Of a DNA stretch of 64,000 nucleotides, positions 10,684 through 19,931 are shown piece after piece; position 1 is the stretch's first letter, and every line of letters starts with the position of its first letter. Below the pieces are notes generated by a model. It made no database searches and was not told the origin of the DNA. It saw only the letters and a program-made list of their open reading frames with translations. Made by a program: the position numbers and the translations under genes. The DNA is from an uncultured Reyranella sp. (GTDB lineage: Bacteria; Pseudomonadota; Alphaproteobacteria; Reyranellales; Reyranellaceae): positions 372,001 to 436,000 of the forward strand of contig NZ_CAMFKM010000003.1 of NCBI RefSeq assembly GCF_945957355.1, written 5' to 3'.

Positions 10684-11549
10684 CAGCCCGGCCGTCGCGC
10701 TTCATGCTGGGGGGCCGGACCTATAGTCCTGCCGCAAGCCTGTTGCTCGCGACGCCGTTCCTGCTGGTCCTGCTGCTCGCGTTCCTGCTGCCGCTGGGCA
10801 TGCTCCTGCGCGAGAGTCTTTTCGTGCCGTCCTTCACGGTGGAGCACTATCGCCGCGTGTTCGACGAGCCGGTCTATCTCCGGGTGATGTACCGCACGAT
10901 CAGGATATCGGCGCTCGTGACACTGATCAGCCTGCTGCTCGGCTATCCTCTGGCGGCCATGATGGCGCGAACGCGCGGGCTGATGCTCAACCTGCTGCTG
11001 GTCGCTGTTCTGCTGCCGCTTTGGACGTCAGTGCTGGTGCGCACCTATGCCTGGCTCGTGTTGCTGCAGCGCAACGGCGTGGTCAACGACCTGCTGACCG
11101 GCCTCGGCGTCGTGGACGCGCCCATGCAGCTCCTGCGCACCGAGGGTGCGGTCGTGCTGGCGATGAGCCATGTACTTCTGCCGTTCGTGGTGTTGCCACT
11201 CTATGCCACGTTGCGCGCCATACCGGACGACTATGCGCGGGCCGCCAGGATGCTGGGCGCCAACGGCTTCGCGGTGTTCCGCCACGTCACCCTGCCGCTG
11301 TCGATGCCCGGCATCACGTCCGGATGCGTGATGGTGTTCCTGCTGGCGCTGGGCTTCTTCGTCACGCCAGCGCTGATCGGCGGGCCGCAGCAGATGATGC
11401 TGGCCACGTTGGTCCAGCAGCAGGTCACCGAACTGCTGAACTGGCCCTTCGCCGGCGCCATCATCGGTGTTCTGCTGCTCGCGGTGCTTGGGCTGATGAT
11501 CGTCTTCCATCGCGTCATCCGGCTGGACCGGTTCGTGGGGCAGGCGTGA
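10680..11549 (+). CDS. ABC transporter permease (PotB-like)
   Basis: A 289-residue inner-membrane permease with about six transmembrane segments, starting with LLLATPFLLVLLLAFLLPLGMLL. The EAA-type cytoplasmic loop appears as YARAARMLGANGFAVFRHVTLPLSMPGITSG, the contact site for the ATPase. ATG at 10680 overlaps the ATPase stop (ATGA), and its own stop overlaps the next GTG start (GTGA). It forms a heterodimeric membrane channel with the following permease. The PotB/PotH family imports polyamines or related small cationic/amide compounds. The coupled dimethylformamidase suggests an amide-type substrate here. Confidence 0.9.
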   Translation: MTARPSRFMLGGRTYSPAASLLLATPFLLVLLLAFLLPLGMLLRESLFVPSFTVEHYRRVFDEPVYLRVMYRTIRISALVTLISLLLGYPLAAMMARTRGLMLNLLLVAVLLPLWTSVLVRTYAWLVLLQRNGVVNDLLTGLGVVDAPMQLLRTEGAVVLAMSHVLLPFVVLPLYATLRAIPDDYARAARMLGANGFAVFRHVTLPLSMPGITSGCVMVFLLALGFFVTPALIGGPQQMMLATLVQQQVTELLNWPFAGAIIGVLLLAVLGLMIVFHRVIRLDRFVGQA

Positions 11550-12376
11550 AGCGGCGGTCGGACCTGACGGCGGGACGGCTGGCGGCAAACGCCTTTGCCT
11601 ACGGTGTCGCGATCTTCCTGCTCGTGCCGACGGCGCTGATCGTGCCGATGTCGTTCGGCCCCGATCGCTTCCTCAAATTCCCGCCCTCGGGCTTCACGCT
11701 CGAATGGTACGCGGCCTATTTCTCCGATCGGGACTGGCTCGATTCGACTTTCTTCAGCCTGCGCATCGCGGTGCTGACATCGATCGTCGCCACAGTCGTC
11801 GGCGCGCTCGTTTCCCTGGCCCTGGTGCGCGGCCGGCTTCCCGGCAAGCCCGTGTTCGAGTTGCTTGTGGTGGGACCGGTGATCGTGCCCAACATAGCGA
11901 TCGCCATCGCCACCTACCTGGTGTTCGACGGGCTGAAGCTCACCGGCACCACGCTGGGCTTCGTTGCCGCCCATACCGCGCTCGCGATGCCGTTCGTCGT
12001 GTTCACGATCCTGGCGTCGCTGCATCGCTTCGATGCCGATCTTGAGCGCGCGGCGCTGTCGTGCGGCGCCAGTCCACTGCAGGCCTTCACCTGGGTCACG
12101 CTGCCTCAGATACTGCCCGGCATCGTCTCGGCGGCGCTTTTCGCCTTCATCATTTCCTTCGACGAGCCGGTGATCTCGTTCTTCATTTCGGACCTCGATC
12201 ACCGGTCGCTGCCGCGCAAGATGTTCGAGGACATCGACTACAATGTTTCGCCGACCCTGGCCGCGGTGGCCACGGTCCTGACCGGGCTCACCGTACTGGC
12301 CCTGGTGGCCGGTCATTTTGCCGGCCGCGGCCGGCAGGCCTCGCCCGGTGCGCGCAGGCCGACTTCCGGGAATTGA
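11546..12376 (+). CDS. ABC transporter permease (PotC-like)
   Basis: The second permease subunit, 276 residues from GTG 11546, which overlaps the previous stop. About six membrane segments are visible (for example FAYGVAIFLLVPTALIVPMSF and VFELLVVGPVIVPNIAIAIATYLV). The EAA-like loop is ERAALSCGASPLQAFTWVTLPQILPGIVSA, and FDEPVISFFIS is typical of the PotC/PotI group. It pairs with the preceding PotB-like protein. The binding-protein gene follows after 13 bases. Confidence 0.9.
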   Translation: MKRRSDLTAGRLAANAFAYGVAIFLLVPTALIVPMSFGPDRFLKFPPSGFTLEWYAAYFSDRDWLDSTFFSLRIAVLTSIVATVVGALVSLALVRGRLPGKPVFELLVVGPVIVPNIAIAIATYLVFDGLKLTGTTLGFVAAHTALAMPFVVFTILASLHRFDADLERAALSCGASPLQAFTWVTLPQILPGIVSAALFAFIISFDEPVISFFISDLDHRSLPRKMFEDIDYNVSPTLAAVATVLTGLTVLALVAGHFAGRGRQASPGARRPTSGN

Positions 12377-12389
12377 ACAGGAGAGCAGC

Positions 12390-13436
12390 ATGAAATTGAC
12401 ACGCCGCACGATCCTCGGGGCCACCGCGTCCTTTCCCTTCATCTCGACGGCCCGGGCCGCCGGCGGCGAGGTGATCATCGCGACCACCGGCGGGCTGATG
12501 ACGAACAGCCTGCAGGCCCATTTCTACAAGCGCTTCGAGGCCCAGACCGGCATCAAGGTTCGCGCCATCGCCATCGAGCTTCCGGACCAGTGGGCGCGGG
12601 CGATCGCAGGGGCGCGCAGCGGCAACGTGCCGTTCGATGTGGTGACCGCCACGCCGCCCGACCTGATCCAGCATGCGAGCCTGCTGCAGCCGCTCGATTG
12701 CGCCGCCATGCCCGGCATCGTTGCCAATGCCCTGCCGGGCAGTTGCATGCCGAGCGGAATCATCCGGACGGTGGGCGGCATGGCCCTGACCTGGAGCAAG
12801 AAAGCCTTCCCGGCGGGCGGGCCGCAATCCTGGGCCGATTTTTTCGACGTGGCCAAGTTTCCCGGCCCGCGCTCGCTCCCCGACACCGGGGATCGTGACT
12901 GGTGGGTGCCGCTGGCCGCCCTGATGGCCGACGGCGTGCCGCGCGACAAGCTGTTCCCGATGGATGTGGATCGGGCCTACCGCAAGCTCGACACGATCAA
13001 GAAGCACGTCGCGGCCTGGTGGAAGAGCGGCGACAATTCCATGCAGATCCTGCGCGGCGGCGACGCGGTCATGAGCATGCTCTATTCGAGCCGTGCCGTT
13101 CCCCTCGCCAAGAGCGGCGAGTTCGATTTCACCTGGAACGGCGCCATCCGCGACACCGGCAACTGGGCGGTGCTGAAGGGCGGGCCGAATACCGCGAACG
13201 CCATCAAGTTCCTCGATTTCTTCGTACAGGACCCGTCGGAGCACCTGCCGTTCAGCAACGAGGTGAGCTTCGATTCGAACAACAAGGAAGCCGCCGCCAA
13301 GGTGCCGGCCGAGGAGCGGCGCTTCCGGCCGAGCTATCCCGAGAACTACGACAAGCTGGTCATCGCCGACTATGCGTGGATCGCCGCCGATCGCGCCAAG
13401 CTGCGCGAGCGCTGGATCAGCTGGCTCACCAAGTAG
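12390..13436 (+). CDS. ABC transporter substrate-binding protein (PotD-like)
   Basis: A 348-residue periplasmic binding protein. The N-terminus has a twin-arginine-like export signal: KLTRRTILG followed by a hydrophobic stretch ending FISTARA-AGG. The body resembles the extracellular binding proteins of the spermidine/putrescine family (VIIATTGGLMTNSLQAHFYKRFEAQTGIKV; DVVTATPPDL; YSSRAVPLA). ATG at 12390 has a GGAG site. It delivers substrate to the preceding PotB/PotC-like pair. The immediate downstream genes are the two subunits of a dimethylformamidase, so the ligand may be a formamide/amide rather than a polyamine, which is an inference from context. Confidence 0.88.
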   Translation: MKLTRRTILGATASFPFISTARAAGGEVIIATTGGLMTNSLQAHFYKRFEAQTGIKVRAIAIELPDQWARAIAGARSGNVPFDVVTATPPDLIQHASLLQPLDCAAMPGIVANALPGSCMPSGIIRTVGGMALTWSKKAFPAGGPQSWADFFDVAKFPGPRSLPDTGDRDWWVPLAALMADGVPRDKLFPMDVDRAYRKLDTIKKHVAAWWKSGDNSMQILRGGDAVMSMLYSSRAVPLAKSGEFDFTWNGAIRDTGNWAVLKGGPNTANAIKFLDFFVQDPSEHLPFSNEVSFDSNNKEAAAKVPAEERRFRPSYPENYDKLVIADYAWIAADRAKLRERWISWLTK

Positions 13437-13443
13437 GCCGCCC

Positions 13444-13803
13444 GTGCTCGTCACCTATCCCGAGGCCGCGCACTGGCCGATCGACCCCGACCGGCTCGAC
13501 CTGGTCGAGGAATTCAGGCGGCAACCGCGCGGACCGCACGGAGATGAACTTCAGAAGCTGCTGCATCGGCTGCGCTGGGCGGGCGATCCCGACCAGCCCG
13601 GCCGTTATGTGCTGATCGTCACGCAGCCGGGCAAGGAATGGATGCTGGGCCGCCTGCCGCGCCAGCGGGGCAGGCCGATCGAGCTCATGCGCAATCACGT
13701 CTTCACCTCCATCGCCGAGGCGGAATGGGAGGTCTTCAAGTTGCGCTGGGAGGCCGCCACCGGCCGGACCCTGCCACCGCACCTGAGTGAAAAACTGGCA
13801 TGA
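13444..13803 (+). CDS. N,N-dimethylformamidase small (alpha) subunit
   Basis: A 119-residue protein from GTG 13444, overlapping the next start by ATGA. Its size, Trp/Arg-rich composition, C-terminal segment (FTSIAEAEWEVFKLRWEAATGR) and position directly before a dimethylformamidase large subunit match the small subunit of N,N-dimethylformamidase, whose two-subunit (about 130 plus 760 residues) organisation is established in Paracoccus/Alcaligenes. The small subunit assembles with the large one and is needed for activity. The start is uncertain, because no good ribosome-binding site is seen and the gap after the binding-protein gene is only 7 bases. Assignment relies on pairing plus resemblance. 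Confidence 0.75.
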   Translation: MLVTYPEAAHWPIDPDRLDLVEEFRRQPRGPHGDELQKLLHRLRWAGDPDQPGRYVLIVTQPGKEWMLGRLPRQRGRPIELMRNHVFTSIAEAEWEVFKLRWEAATGRTLPPHLSEKLA

Positions 13804-16034
13804 CCGATACAACGTCCGTTCTGGGATATGCGTGGCCGATGGTGGTCTCGCCCGGCGAAGAAGTGGCCTTCCATCTTTCCAGCCCTTCCGTACCGAAGGC
13901 CGATGCCGCCCTGGTGCGCGTGCGCTGTGGCGATCCGGACCCTGCGGGCCCCGGAATCCGCGTGCAGGAGATGGACGCCCCGTTCGAGCGCACGGTGTCG
14001 CTCGTAAATCAGCCCATCCGGCCCGGCTCGTGCGCCATCGTGGCCGACGCGCCGGCACTCACGTCCTTCCGGTCGTTCACCGTCGGTGCGTTCCTGTGGC
14101 CGACGATGCCCGGAGACCGCGCGCAGACCATCCTGTCGCGCTGGAGAGCGGATACGCAGGAGGGCTGGCGGCTCGGCCTCGACGCAGAGGGCCACCTGGA
14201 GTTCGTCGTGGCGGCCGGTGGCCGGACGTGGCGGGCTGCGACCAGCGCGGCCCTGTTGTCGCGCGAGTGGGTGCTGGCGGGGGCGAGTTGGGATGCCGAC
14301 GCCGGCCGCCTTGCGGTGGTGGTCCGCAGCGCCGACCCACAGGCCGGCCGGGATCGCTCCGAGAGAGTCGAGGCGGACGGGCCGACACTCCTGGAATGGC
14401 CAGCCGCCGTTCCGCTGGTGATCGCAGCCCATGCCAGGGACGGTGGCAACCTGCTGTTCGACGGTTTCTACGACGGCAAGATAGACCGGCCCCGGCTCCA
14501 TGCCAGCGTGCAGCCGATCGACGGGTTGCACCGGCTTTGCGAGAGCGTGCGCTTTCCGGTGGCTGACGCGCGACTGATCGCTGCGTGGGATTTTTCGCGG
14601 GAGATCGCCGGCGAGAGTGTCACCGACCTTTCGGCCCACCACCTCCATGGCAGGCTGCGCCAGATGCCCACGCGAGGCATGACCGGCGCCAACTGGGACG
14701 GCAGCACGGACCGTTGGACGGATTGCCCCGAGCAGTATGGCGCCATCCATTTTCACAGCGACGACATGGCCGACGCGGAGTGGGAGCCGACCGTGCGCTT
14801 CACCGTCCCGGCGGAGTGGCGCAGCGGTTTCTATGCGCTGCGTTTGCGTGCAGGCGGGGGTGACGAGCCGGTCGAGAGCTTCGTCGCGTTCTTCGTTCGC
14901 GCCGAACTGGGCAAGCCCCGTTCGAAGCTCGCCTTCGTGGCCAGCACCGGCACCTTTCTCGCCTATGCCAACAGCGCCCTTCGCCTCGACCAGGTCCATG
15001 CCGAGGCGATGCTCGAAGGGGTGCTGACGCTGTCACGCGACGATGTCTACATCCAGGAGCATCGCGAGGTCGGCCTCTCGACCTACGACACGCATGCCGA
15101 CGGCAGCGGCTGGAGCATCAGCAGCGCGCGACGCCCCATTCTCAACATGCGGCCGCGCGGCAACGTCTTCAACTACGGCAACGATACGCACTTCATCGAC
15201 TGGCTCGAGGAGACGGGGCAGGATTACGACGTCATCACCGACGACGACATCCACCGCCACGGCGTCCAGGTTCTGGCGCCCTACACCTGCGTCGTCACGG
15301 GGTCGCATCCGGAGTACATCAGCCGCGAGGTCTGGGAGGCGTTCGACGCCTATCAGCGGGGCGGCGGACGTCACATGTATCTCGGAGGCAACGGCTTCTA
15401 CTGGCGCATCGCCTATCATCCGACGGTGCCGCACACGATCGAGATGCGCCGCGGCATGACCGGGCTGCGCACCTGGGAAGGAGAGGCGGGTGAGACCGCG
15501 CTGGCCTTCACCGGCGAGCCGTCCTCGACCTGGCGCAGCAACGGGCGTCCTCCCCAGCGACTGCTCGGTGTCGGCTTCGACGGTCAGGTCTTCACCCATT
15601 CCTCGCCGTACCGCTGGCTCGACGGTGCCAAGGATCCGGCCCTGTCATGGCTGACCGAAGGGATCGACCTTGCCGCCCCGCTGGGCGACTTCGGCCTGCG
15701 TGGCAACGGCGCCGCTGGGGTCGAGATCGATCGCGTGGACTGGTCGCTTGGGTCGCCGCCCGGCACCGTCTGGCTCGCGACGGCGGACCGGCTCGGCTAT
15801 GGCGGGACGCCCGCACCGGAGGAGATCCGTACGCTGCATCGCGGCGTGATGGGGGACCAGAACGCGCAGGTGAGGGCCGATCTGGTCTATTTCCCAACCG
15901 CCAACGGCGGTGCGGTCTTCTCGACCGGATCGATCGCCTGGGTCTGTGCCCTGTCGCACGCGGGCTACAGGAACAACGTGAGCCAGCTCACCGGAAATGT
16001 CCTGAGGCGCTTCCTCGACCCGACACCGCTGTGA
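13800..16034 (+). CDS. N,N-dimethylformamidase large (beta) subunit
   Basis: A 744-residue cytoplasmic hydrolase, close to the about 760 residues known for the family, which splits N,N-dimethylformamide to dimethylamine and formate. The N-terminal half contains a concanavalin-like beta-sandwich (RSFTVGAFLWPTMPGDRAQTILSRW, and FDGFYDGKIDRPRLH near residue 225). The C-terminal half holds the catalytic region: STYDTHADGSG (Tyr429), DYDVITDDDIHRHG (Tyr476), GGGRHMYLGGNGFYWR (Tyr534) and TIEMRRG (Glu548). The characterised enzyme uses a mononuclear iron held by two Tyr and one carboxylate. I cannot say which of these residues correspond. Translationally coupled to the small subunit and downstream of a PotABCD-like importer. 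Convergent with the TauE gene. Confidence 0.88.
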   Translation: MTDTTSVLGYAWPMVVSPGEEVAFHLSSPSVPKADAALVRVRCGDPDPAGPGIRVQEMDAPFERTVSLVNQPIRPGSCAIVADAPALTSFRSFTVGAFLWPTMPGDRAQTILSRWRADTQEGWRLGLDAEGHLEFVVAAGGRTWRAATSAALLSREWVLAGASWDADAGRLAVVVRSADPQAGRDRSERVEADGPTLLEWPAAVPLVIAAHARDGGNLLFDGFYDGKIDRPRLHASVQPIDGLHRLCESVRFPVADARLIAAWDFSREIAGESVTDLSAHHLHGRLRQMPTRGMTGANWDGSTDRWTDCPEQYGAIHFHSDDMADAEWEPTVRFTVPAEWRSGFYALRLRAGGGDEPVESFVAFFVRAELGKPRSKLAFVASTGTFLAYANSALRLDQVHAEAMLEGVLTLSRDDVYIQEHREVGLSTYDTHADGSGWSISSARRPILNMRPRGNVFNYGNDTHFIDWLEETGQDYDVITDDDIHRHGVQVLAPYTCVVTGSHPEYISREVWEAFDAYQRGGGRHMYLGGNGFYWRIAYHPTVPHTIEMRRGMTGLRTWEGEAGETALAFTGEPSSTWRSNGRPPQRLLGVGFDGQVFTHSSPYRWLDGAKDPALSWLTEGIDLAAPLGDFGLRGNGAAGVEIDRVDWSLGSPPGTVWLATADRLGYGGTPAPEEIRTLHRGVMGDQNAQVRADLVYFPTANGGAVFSTGSIAWVCALSHAGYRNNVSQLTGNVLRRFLDPTPL

Positions 16035-16050
16035 GCCTGGGAGAGCCCGG

Positions 16051-16797
16051 CTAACGCAGCGACGTCAGGATCAATGTCAGGCCCGACAGGCAGAGCAGGC
16101 TGAGCAGGATGGTGCGGAACTGGGCATCGTTGATGCGGCCGTAGAGGGCCAGGCCGATGCGCGCACCGACCAGGGTCGTCGGCACGGTGATCGCTGCCCA
16201 GATCAGGAAGGTCCGGTCGAGGAAGCCCGCGATCCCTGCCGACACCAGGGCCAGGGACAACACGCTCATGTTGAAGGGCTGGTTGACGCCGCGCTGTTCG
16301 TCCTTGCCGAAGCCGCGCAGTTGCGCCCAGATCGCCGGCGCCGGGCCGCTGAGGCTCGCCATGCCACCCATCGCACCGCCGATCAGGCCCACCGCCGCGT
16401 CGGCCAGACGGCCGCCGCCGGTAACGATGGGCGGCCGGCGCACCATGGCCATCCAGGCGCTGTAGACGATCAGCAGGATGCCGACGCCGGCCTTGAGGGG
16501 GCGAGGTTCCAGGTGGTTGAGCAGGAGCGTGCCCAACGGCACGCCGACGATACCCGCCGACAGCATTGGCCACAGGCGCGACCAGCGCACGCCGCTCCAG
16601 ATGCGCGGTAGGGACTGGACGTGCCCTGCCACGCCGCACAGGGCGGTGAGGGGTGCAGCCGTGAGGGGCGACATGGCCTGCAGCCAGAAGCCCAGCGCCA
16701 CCAGCGCGTAGCCGGTGCCGCTCAATCCGTTGACGAAGCCTGCCGCCAGCGCCCCGGCGACGACGATCGCGATGTCGCCGGGGGGTGGCAGGGGCAC
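16051..16797 (-). CDS. TauE/SafE-family membrane transporter
   Basis: A putative sulfite/organosulfonate-type exporter (DUF81) of 248 residues with about eight membrane segments in two homologous halves. The first half has GFVNGLSGTGYALVALGFWL and the second GLIGGAMGGMASLSGPAPAIW, the repeated Gly-rich pseudo-symmetric motif of the family. The GTG at 16797 is chosen because it lies just after the stop of the upstream glutaryl-CoA dehydrogenase gene. An ATG at 16845 would add 16 unlikely residues and overlap that gene by 41 bases. Substrate not determinable. Confidence 0.85.
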   Translation of the reverse strand: MPLPPPGDIAIVVAGALAAGFVNGLSGTGYALVALGFWLQAMSPLTAAPLTALCGVAGHVQSLPRIWSGVRWSRLWPMLSAGIVGVPLGTLLLNHLEPRPLKAGVGILLIVYSAWMAMVRRPPIVTGGGRLADAAVGLIGGAMGGMASLSGPAPAIWAQLRGFGKDEQRGVNQPFNMSVLSLALVSAGIAGFLDRTFLIWAAITVPTTLVGARIGLALYGRINDAQFRTILLSLLCLSGLTLILTSLR

Positions 16798-16804
16798 GGC
16801 CGAA

Positions 16805-18040
16805 TCAGGCCCCGGCGCTGAACGCCTGCATGCCGGTGATGGCACGGCCGAGGATCAGCGCATGGACGTCGTGCGTGCCCTCATAGGTGTTCACGGCCTC
16901 GAGGTTCATCGCGTGACGGATCACGTGATATTCGTCCGAGACGCCGTTGCCGCCGTGCATGTCGCGGGCGACGCGGGCAATGTCGAGCGCCTTGCCGCAG
17001 TTGTTGCGCTTGATCAGCGAGATCATCTCCGGTTGGGCATGGCCCTTGTCCTTGAGGCGGCCGACCCGCAGGCAGGCCTGGAGGCCGAGCGCGATCTCGG
17101 TCTGCATGTCGGCGAGCTTCTTCTGGATGAGCTGGGTGGCGGCCAGCGGGCGGCCGAACTGCTTGCGCTCCATCGTGTAGTTGCGCGCCTGCTTCCAGCA
17201 GAACTCGGCGGCGCCCATGGCGCCCCAGGCGATGCCGTAGCGGGCGTTGTTGAGGCAGCCGAACGGGCCGCCGAGGCCGGCGACGTTGGGCATCAGGTTC
17301 TCGACCGGCACGAAGACGTCTTCGAGCATGATGGCGCCGGTCACCGAGGCGCGAAGACTGAACTTGCCCTCGATCTTCGGCGTCTCGATGCCCTTCCAGC
17401 CGCGCTCGAGGATGAAGCCGCGAATGGCGCCGCCGTCGAGCTTGGCCCAGATGACCAGCACGTCGGCGATCGGCGAGTTGGTGATCCACATCTTCGAGCC
17501 GGAGAGCTTGAAGCCACCGGGAACCGTGACGGCGCGGGTCTTCATGCCGCCGGGATCGGAGCCATGGTCGGGCTCGGTCAAGCCGAAGCAGCCGACCCAT
17601 TCGCCGGTGGCGAGCTTGGGCAGGTACTTCATGCGCTGCTCTTCGCTGCCGTAGGCGTAGATCGGATGCATGACCAGAGAGGACTGGACGCTCATCGCCG
17701 AGCGGTAGCCGGAGTCGACACGCTCGACTTCGCGGGCGACCAGGCCGTAGCTCGTGTAGTTGGCGCCGGCGCAGCCGTACTTCTCGGGAAGCGTCGAGCC
17801 CAGCAGGCCCAGTGCGCCGAATTCGTTCATGATCTCGCGATCGAACTTCTCGTTGCGGTTTGCCAGCAGGACGCGCGACATCAGCTTGTCCTGGCAATAG
17901 TCGCGCGCGACGTCGCGGATCGCGATCTCGTCCTCGGTCAGCTGGTCGTCGAGGAAGAACGGGTCTTCCCAGTCGAAGGGCCTGGCATCGGCGCTGATGC
18001 CCTTGGCGGCGCTCTTGAGGGGGGTGGCGGCGTTGGCCAT
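16805..18040 (-). CDS. gcdH: Glutaryl-CoA dehydrogenase
   Basis: A 411-residue FAD acyl-CoA dehydrogenase of the glutaryl-CoA subfamily. Motifs are [23 protein letters not shown] (N-terminal helix), [18 protein letters not shown] (the TEPDxGSDP loop typical of GcdH), [45 protein letters not shown], and [21 protein letters not shown] with the catalytic Glu. Converts glutaryl-CoA to crotonyl-CoA plus CO2 in Lys/Trp/aromatic degradation. The start at ATG 18040 is followed by a normal short N-terminus. It stands apart from the ABC transporter upstream (57-base gap) and precedes the TauE gene by 7 bases. Confidence 0.93.
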   Translation of the reverse strand: MANAATPLKSAAKGISADARPFDWEDPFFLDDQLTEDEIAIRDVARDYCQDKLMSRVLLANRNEKFDREIMNEFGALGLLGSTLPEKYGCAGANYTSYGLVAREVERVDSGYRSAMSVQSSLVMHPIYAYGSEEQRMKYLPKLATGEWVGCFGLTEPDHGSDPGGMKTRAVTVPGGFKLSGSKMWITNSPIADVLVIWAKLDGGAIRGFILERGWKGIETPKIEGKFSLRASVTGAIMLEDVFVPVENLMPNVAGLGGPFGCLNNARYGIAWGAMGAAEFCWKQARNYTMERKQFGRPLAATQLIQKKLADMQTEIALGLQACLRVGRLKDKGHAQPEMISLIKRNNCGKALDIARVARDMHGGNGVSDEYHVIRHAMNLEAVNTYEGTHDVHALILGRAITGMQAFSAGA

Positions 18041-18097
18041 GTCTGCTCCTGCTATTTCGCCCGCGTCTTATCAGGCAGGGCGGGCTGCGCCAACGCC

Positions 18098-18898
18098 CTA
18101 AAGGGCCGTGCCCACGATGGTCTTGCCTGTCAGGGCGCGGAAAATCTCGAGGTTGAGCTTGCCGAAAGCCTCGGATGCCCGCAGTTCCACGGTGCGAGGG
18201 CGCGGCAGGTCGATGCGGAAGTCCGCTGCGATGCGGCCCGGGCGGGCCGACATGACGATCACGCGGTCGGAGAGGAAAACGGCCTCCGGGATCGAGTGGG
18301 TGACGAACAGGACGGTCTTGCGGGCCTCGCGCGCGACGTCCTTCTCGCCCCAGATACGCAGGAGTTCCAGGGCCATGTCGTCCCGCGTCATGGCGTCGAG
18401 CGCGCCGAACGGCTCGTCCATGAGGAGGAGCGGCGGGTCGAGGAGCAGGGCTCGGCAGAGCGCGGCCCGCTGCTGCATGCCGCCTGAGAGTTCGCGCGGC
18501 AGCTTGGTGCCGAATCCGCCAAGGCCGGCCATTTCGAGAAGCTGCTCAGCTCGTTTCCGCAGTAAGCGCGGATCCTTGCCGGCGAGCTCGGCTGGCAGCA
18601 GTACGTTCTCCAGGATTGACCGCCATTTCAGCAGGATCGGCGCCTGGAAGACCATGCCGATGTCGGGGATCGGCTGGTTCACAGTGCGGCCGGCTACCGT
18701 GATGGCGCCGGTCGTGGCCGGACGCAGCCCGGCCACAATGCGCAGCAGGGTCGACTTCCCGCAGCCGCTCGGGCCGACCAGCGAGACGAACTCGCCGCCC
18801 CCGATCGACGCGGAAATCCCGGCGAGGGCTTCAACCGGGCCGCTCGCCGCCTGATACGTCATGCCGACCCGGTCGAGGTCGATCAGTCCCTTTGTCAC
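18098..18898 (-). CDS. ABC transporter ATP-binding protein (SsuB/TauB type)
   Basis: A 266-residue ATPase of the nitrate/sulfonate/NMT1 importer family. Walker A is GPSGCGKST, the Q-loop lies in VFQAPILLKWRSILEN, the signature is LSGGMQQRAALCRAL, Walker B is LLLMDEPFGALD, and the H-loop is VTHSIPEAVFLSDRVIVM. It is last in a minus-strand operon (permease, binding protein, ATPase). There is an 18-base gap to the binding-protein gene. Confidence 0.92.
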   Translation of the reverse strand: MTKGLIDLDRVGMTYQAASGPVEALAGISASIGGGEFVSLVGPSGCGKSTLLRIVAGLRPATTGAITVAGRTVNQPIPDIGMVFQAPILLKWRSILENVLLPAELAGKDPRLLRKRAEQLLEMAGLGGFGTKLPRELSGGMQQRAALCRALLLDPPLLLMDEPFGALDAMTRDDMALELLRIWGEKDVAREARKTVLFVTHSIPEAVFLSDRVIVMSARPGRIAADFRIDLPRPRTVELRASEAFGKLNLEIFRALTGKTIVGTAL

Positions 18899-18916
18899 GC
18901 GACGCGACTGCCTGGA

Positions 18917-19903
18917 TCAGTTCGGCATCGCGACCTTGGTGAAGAACGCGGTCGAGTAGACGTCCTTGCACTCGACCTTCTTCGGCAGGCCCATATAGGT
19001 GTTCACCAGGTCGACCGAGTCGCACATCTTCTTCTCGTCGATCCAGCCGATGCCGTTCTTGGCGTAGCGGTCGGTCTTCATCAGGCCGAGGCCGATCATC
19101 ATGTTCGGCGTCATCACCTCGACGTCGACCTCGGGCACGCGCTTCTTCAGGATTTCCATGGCGGCCTTCGGATCGGCCATGACGTCACGCCAGCCCATGT
19201 AGGAGGCTTCGAGGAAGTCCTTCAGGGCCTTGGGCCTGTCCTTCATCGTCTTGGCGCTGGCGATGATCGACATGGAGTACATGTCGAAGCCGAAATCGGC
19301 CCACGGCATCATGACGACGCTACCCTTGCCGGCGGCCTTCTCGTAGAGCGGCAGGCCGGTGCTGTAGTCGCCGACGCCGTCGACACGCTTCTCGGCCAGC
19401 GCCGCGATCTTGGCGGCAGGCTCGATGTTCACCCAGGAGACCTTGGCCGGATCGATGCCGTTCACCTTGGCGAAGGCCGGGAACATCTGGCGCTGCGAAT
19501 CGCCCGGAGGGGCGGCGAGCGTCTTGCCCTCGAGGTCCTTGGGCTTGGCGAGCGGCTTTTCTTTCAGGCTGAAGATGTTGAGCGGCGTCTTGTCGAACAC
19601 CATGCCGACCGTCTTCACCGTCGTGCCACGGCCCACCGAGGCGATGACGACGGCGGCGTCGGCGAGTCCGGCATCGGCGCGGCCGGTGTCGACCTTGGCG
19701 ATCGAGTCGCCCGATCCCTTGGAGTTCTCGAGTGTCACGTCGAGGCCCTTGGCCTTGTAGTAGCCCTTGTCGAGGGCGACCCAGTAGGCGGCGTGGTCGC
19801 CGACCGCAAACCAGTTCAGTGCAAAGGTGAACTTCTCCTGCGCCGAGGCGGCGCCGGAGGCGGCCAGCAGCGCAGCCAGCGCAAGCGACAGTGTGCGAGT
19901 CAT
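18917..19903 (-). CDS. ABC transporter substrate-binding protein (NMT1/THI5-like)
   Basis: A 328-residue periplasmic protein with an N-terminal Sec signal (RTLSLALAALLAASGAASA). The NMT1/THI5 fold follows: FTFALNWFAVGDHAAYWVALDKGYYKAKGLDVTLE, then IAKVDTGRADAGLADAAVVI. The family binds nitrate, aliphatic sulfonates, taurine, riboflavin or pyrimidine precursors. The residue pattern does not single one out. It is located between its permease and ATPase genes. The divergent neighbouring catabolic operon (sugar-acid or amide type) is a plausible clue to its ligand. Confidence 0.9.
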   Translation of the reverse strand: MTRTLSLALAALLAASGAASAQEKFTFALNWFAVGDHAAYWVALDKGYYKAKGLDVTLENSKGSGDSIAKVDTGRADAGLADAAVVIASVGRGTTVKTVGMVFDKTPLNIFSLKEKPLAKPKDLEGKTLAAPPGDSQRQMFPAFAKVNGIDPAKVSWVNIEPAAKIAALAEKRVDGVGDYSTGLPLYEKAAGKGSVVMMPWADFGFDMYSMSIIASAKTMKDRPKALKDFLEASYMGWRDVMADPKAAMEILKKRVPEVDVEVMTPNMMIGLGLMKTDRYAKNGIGWIDEKKMCDSVDLVNTYMGLPKKVECKDVYSTAFFTKVAMPN

Positions 19904-19931
19904 GACGGTCTCCCTTTTCCCTTCCCCGATT

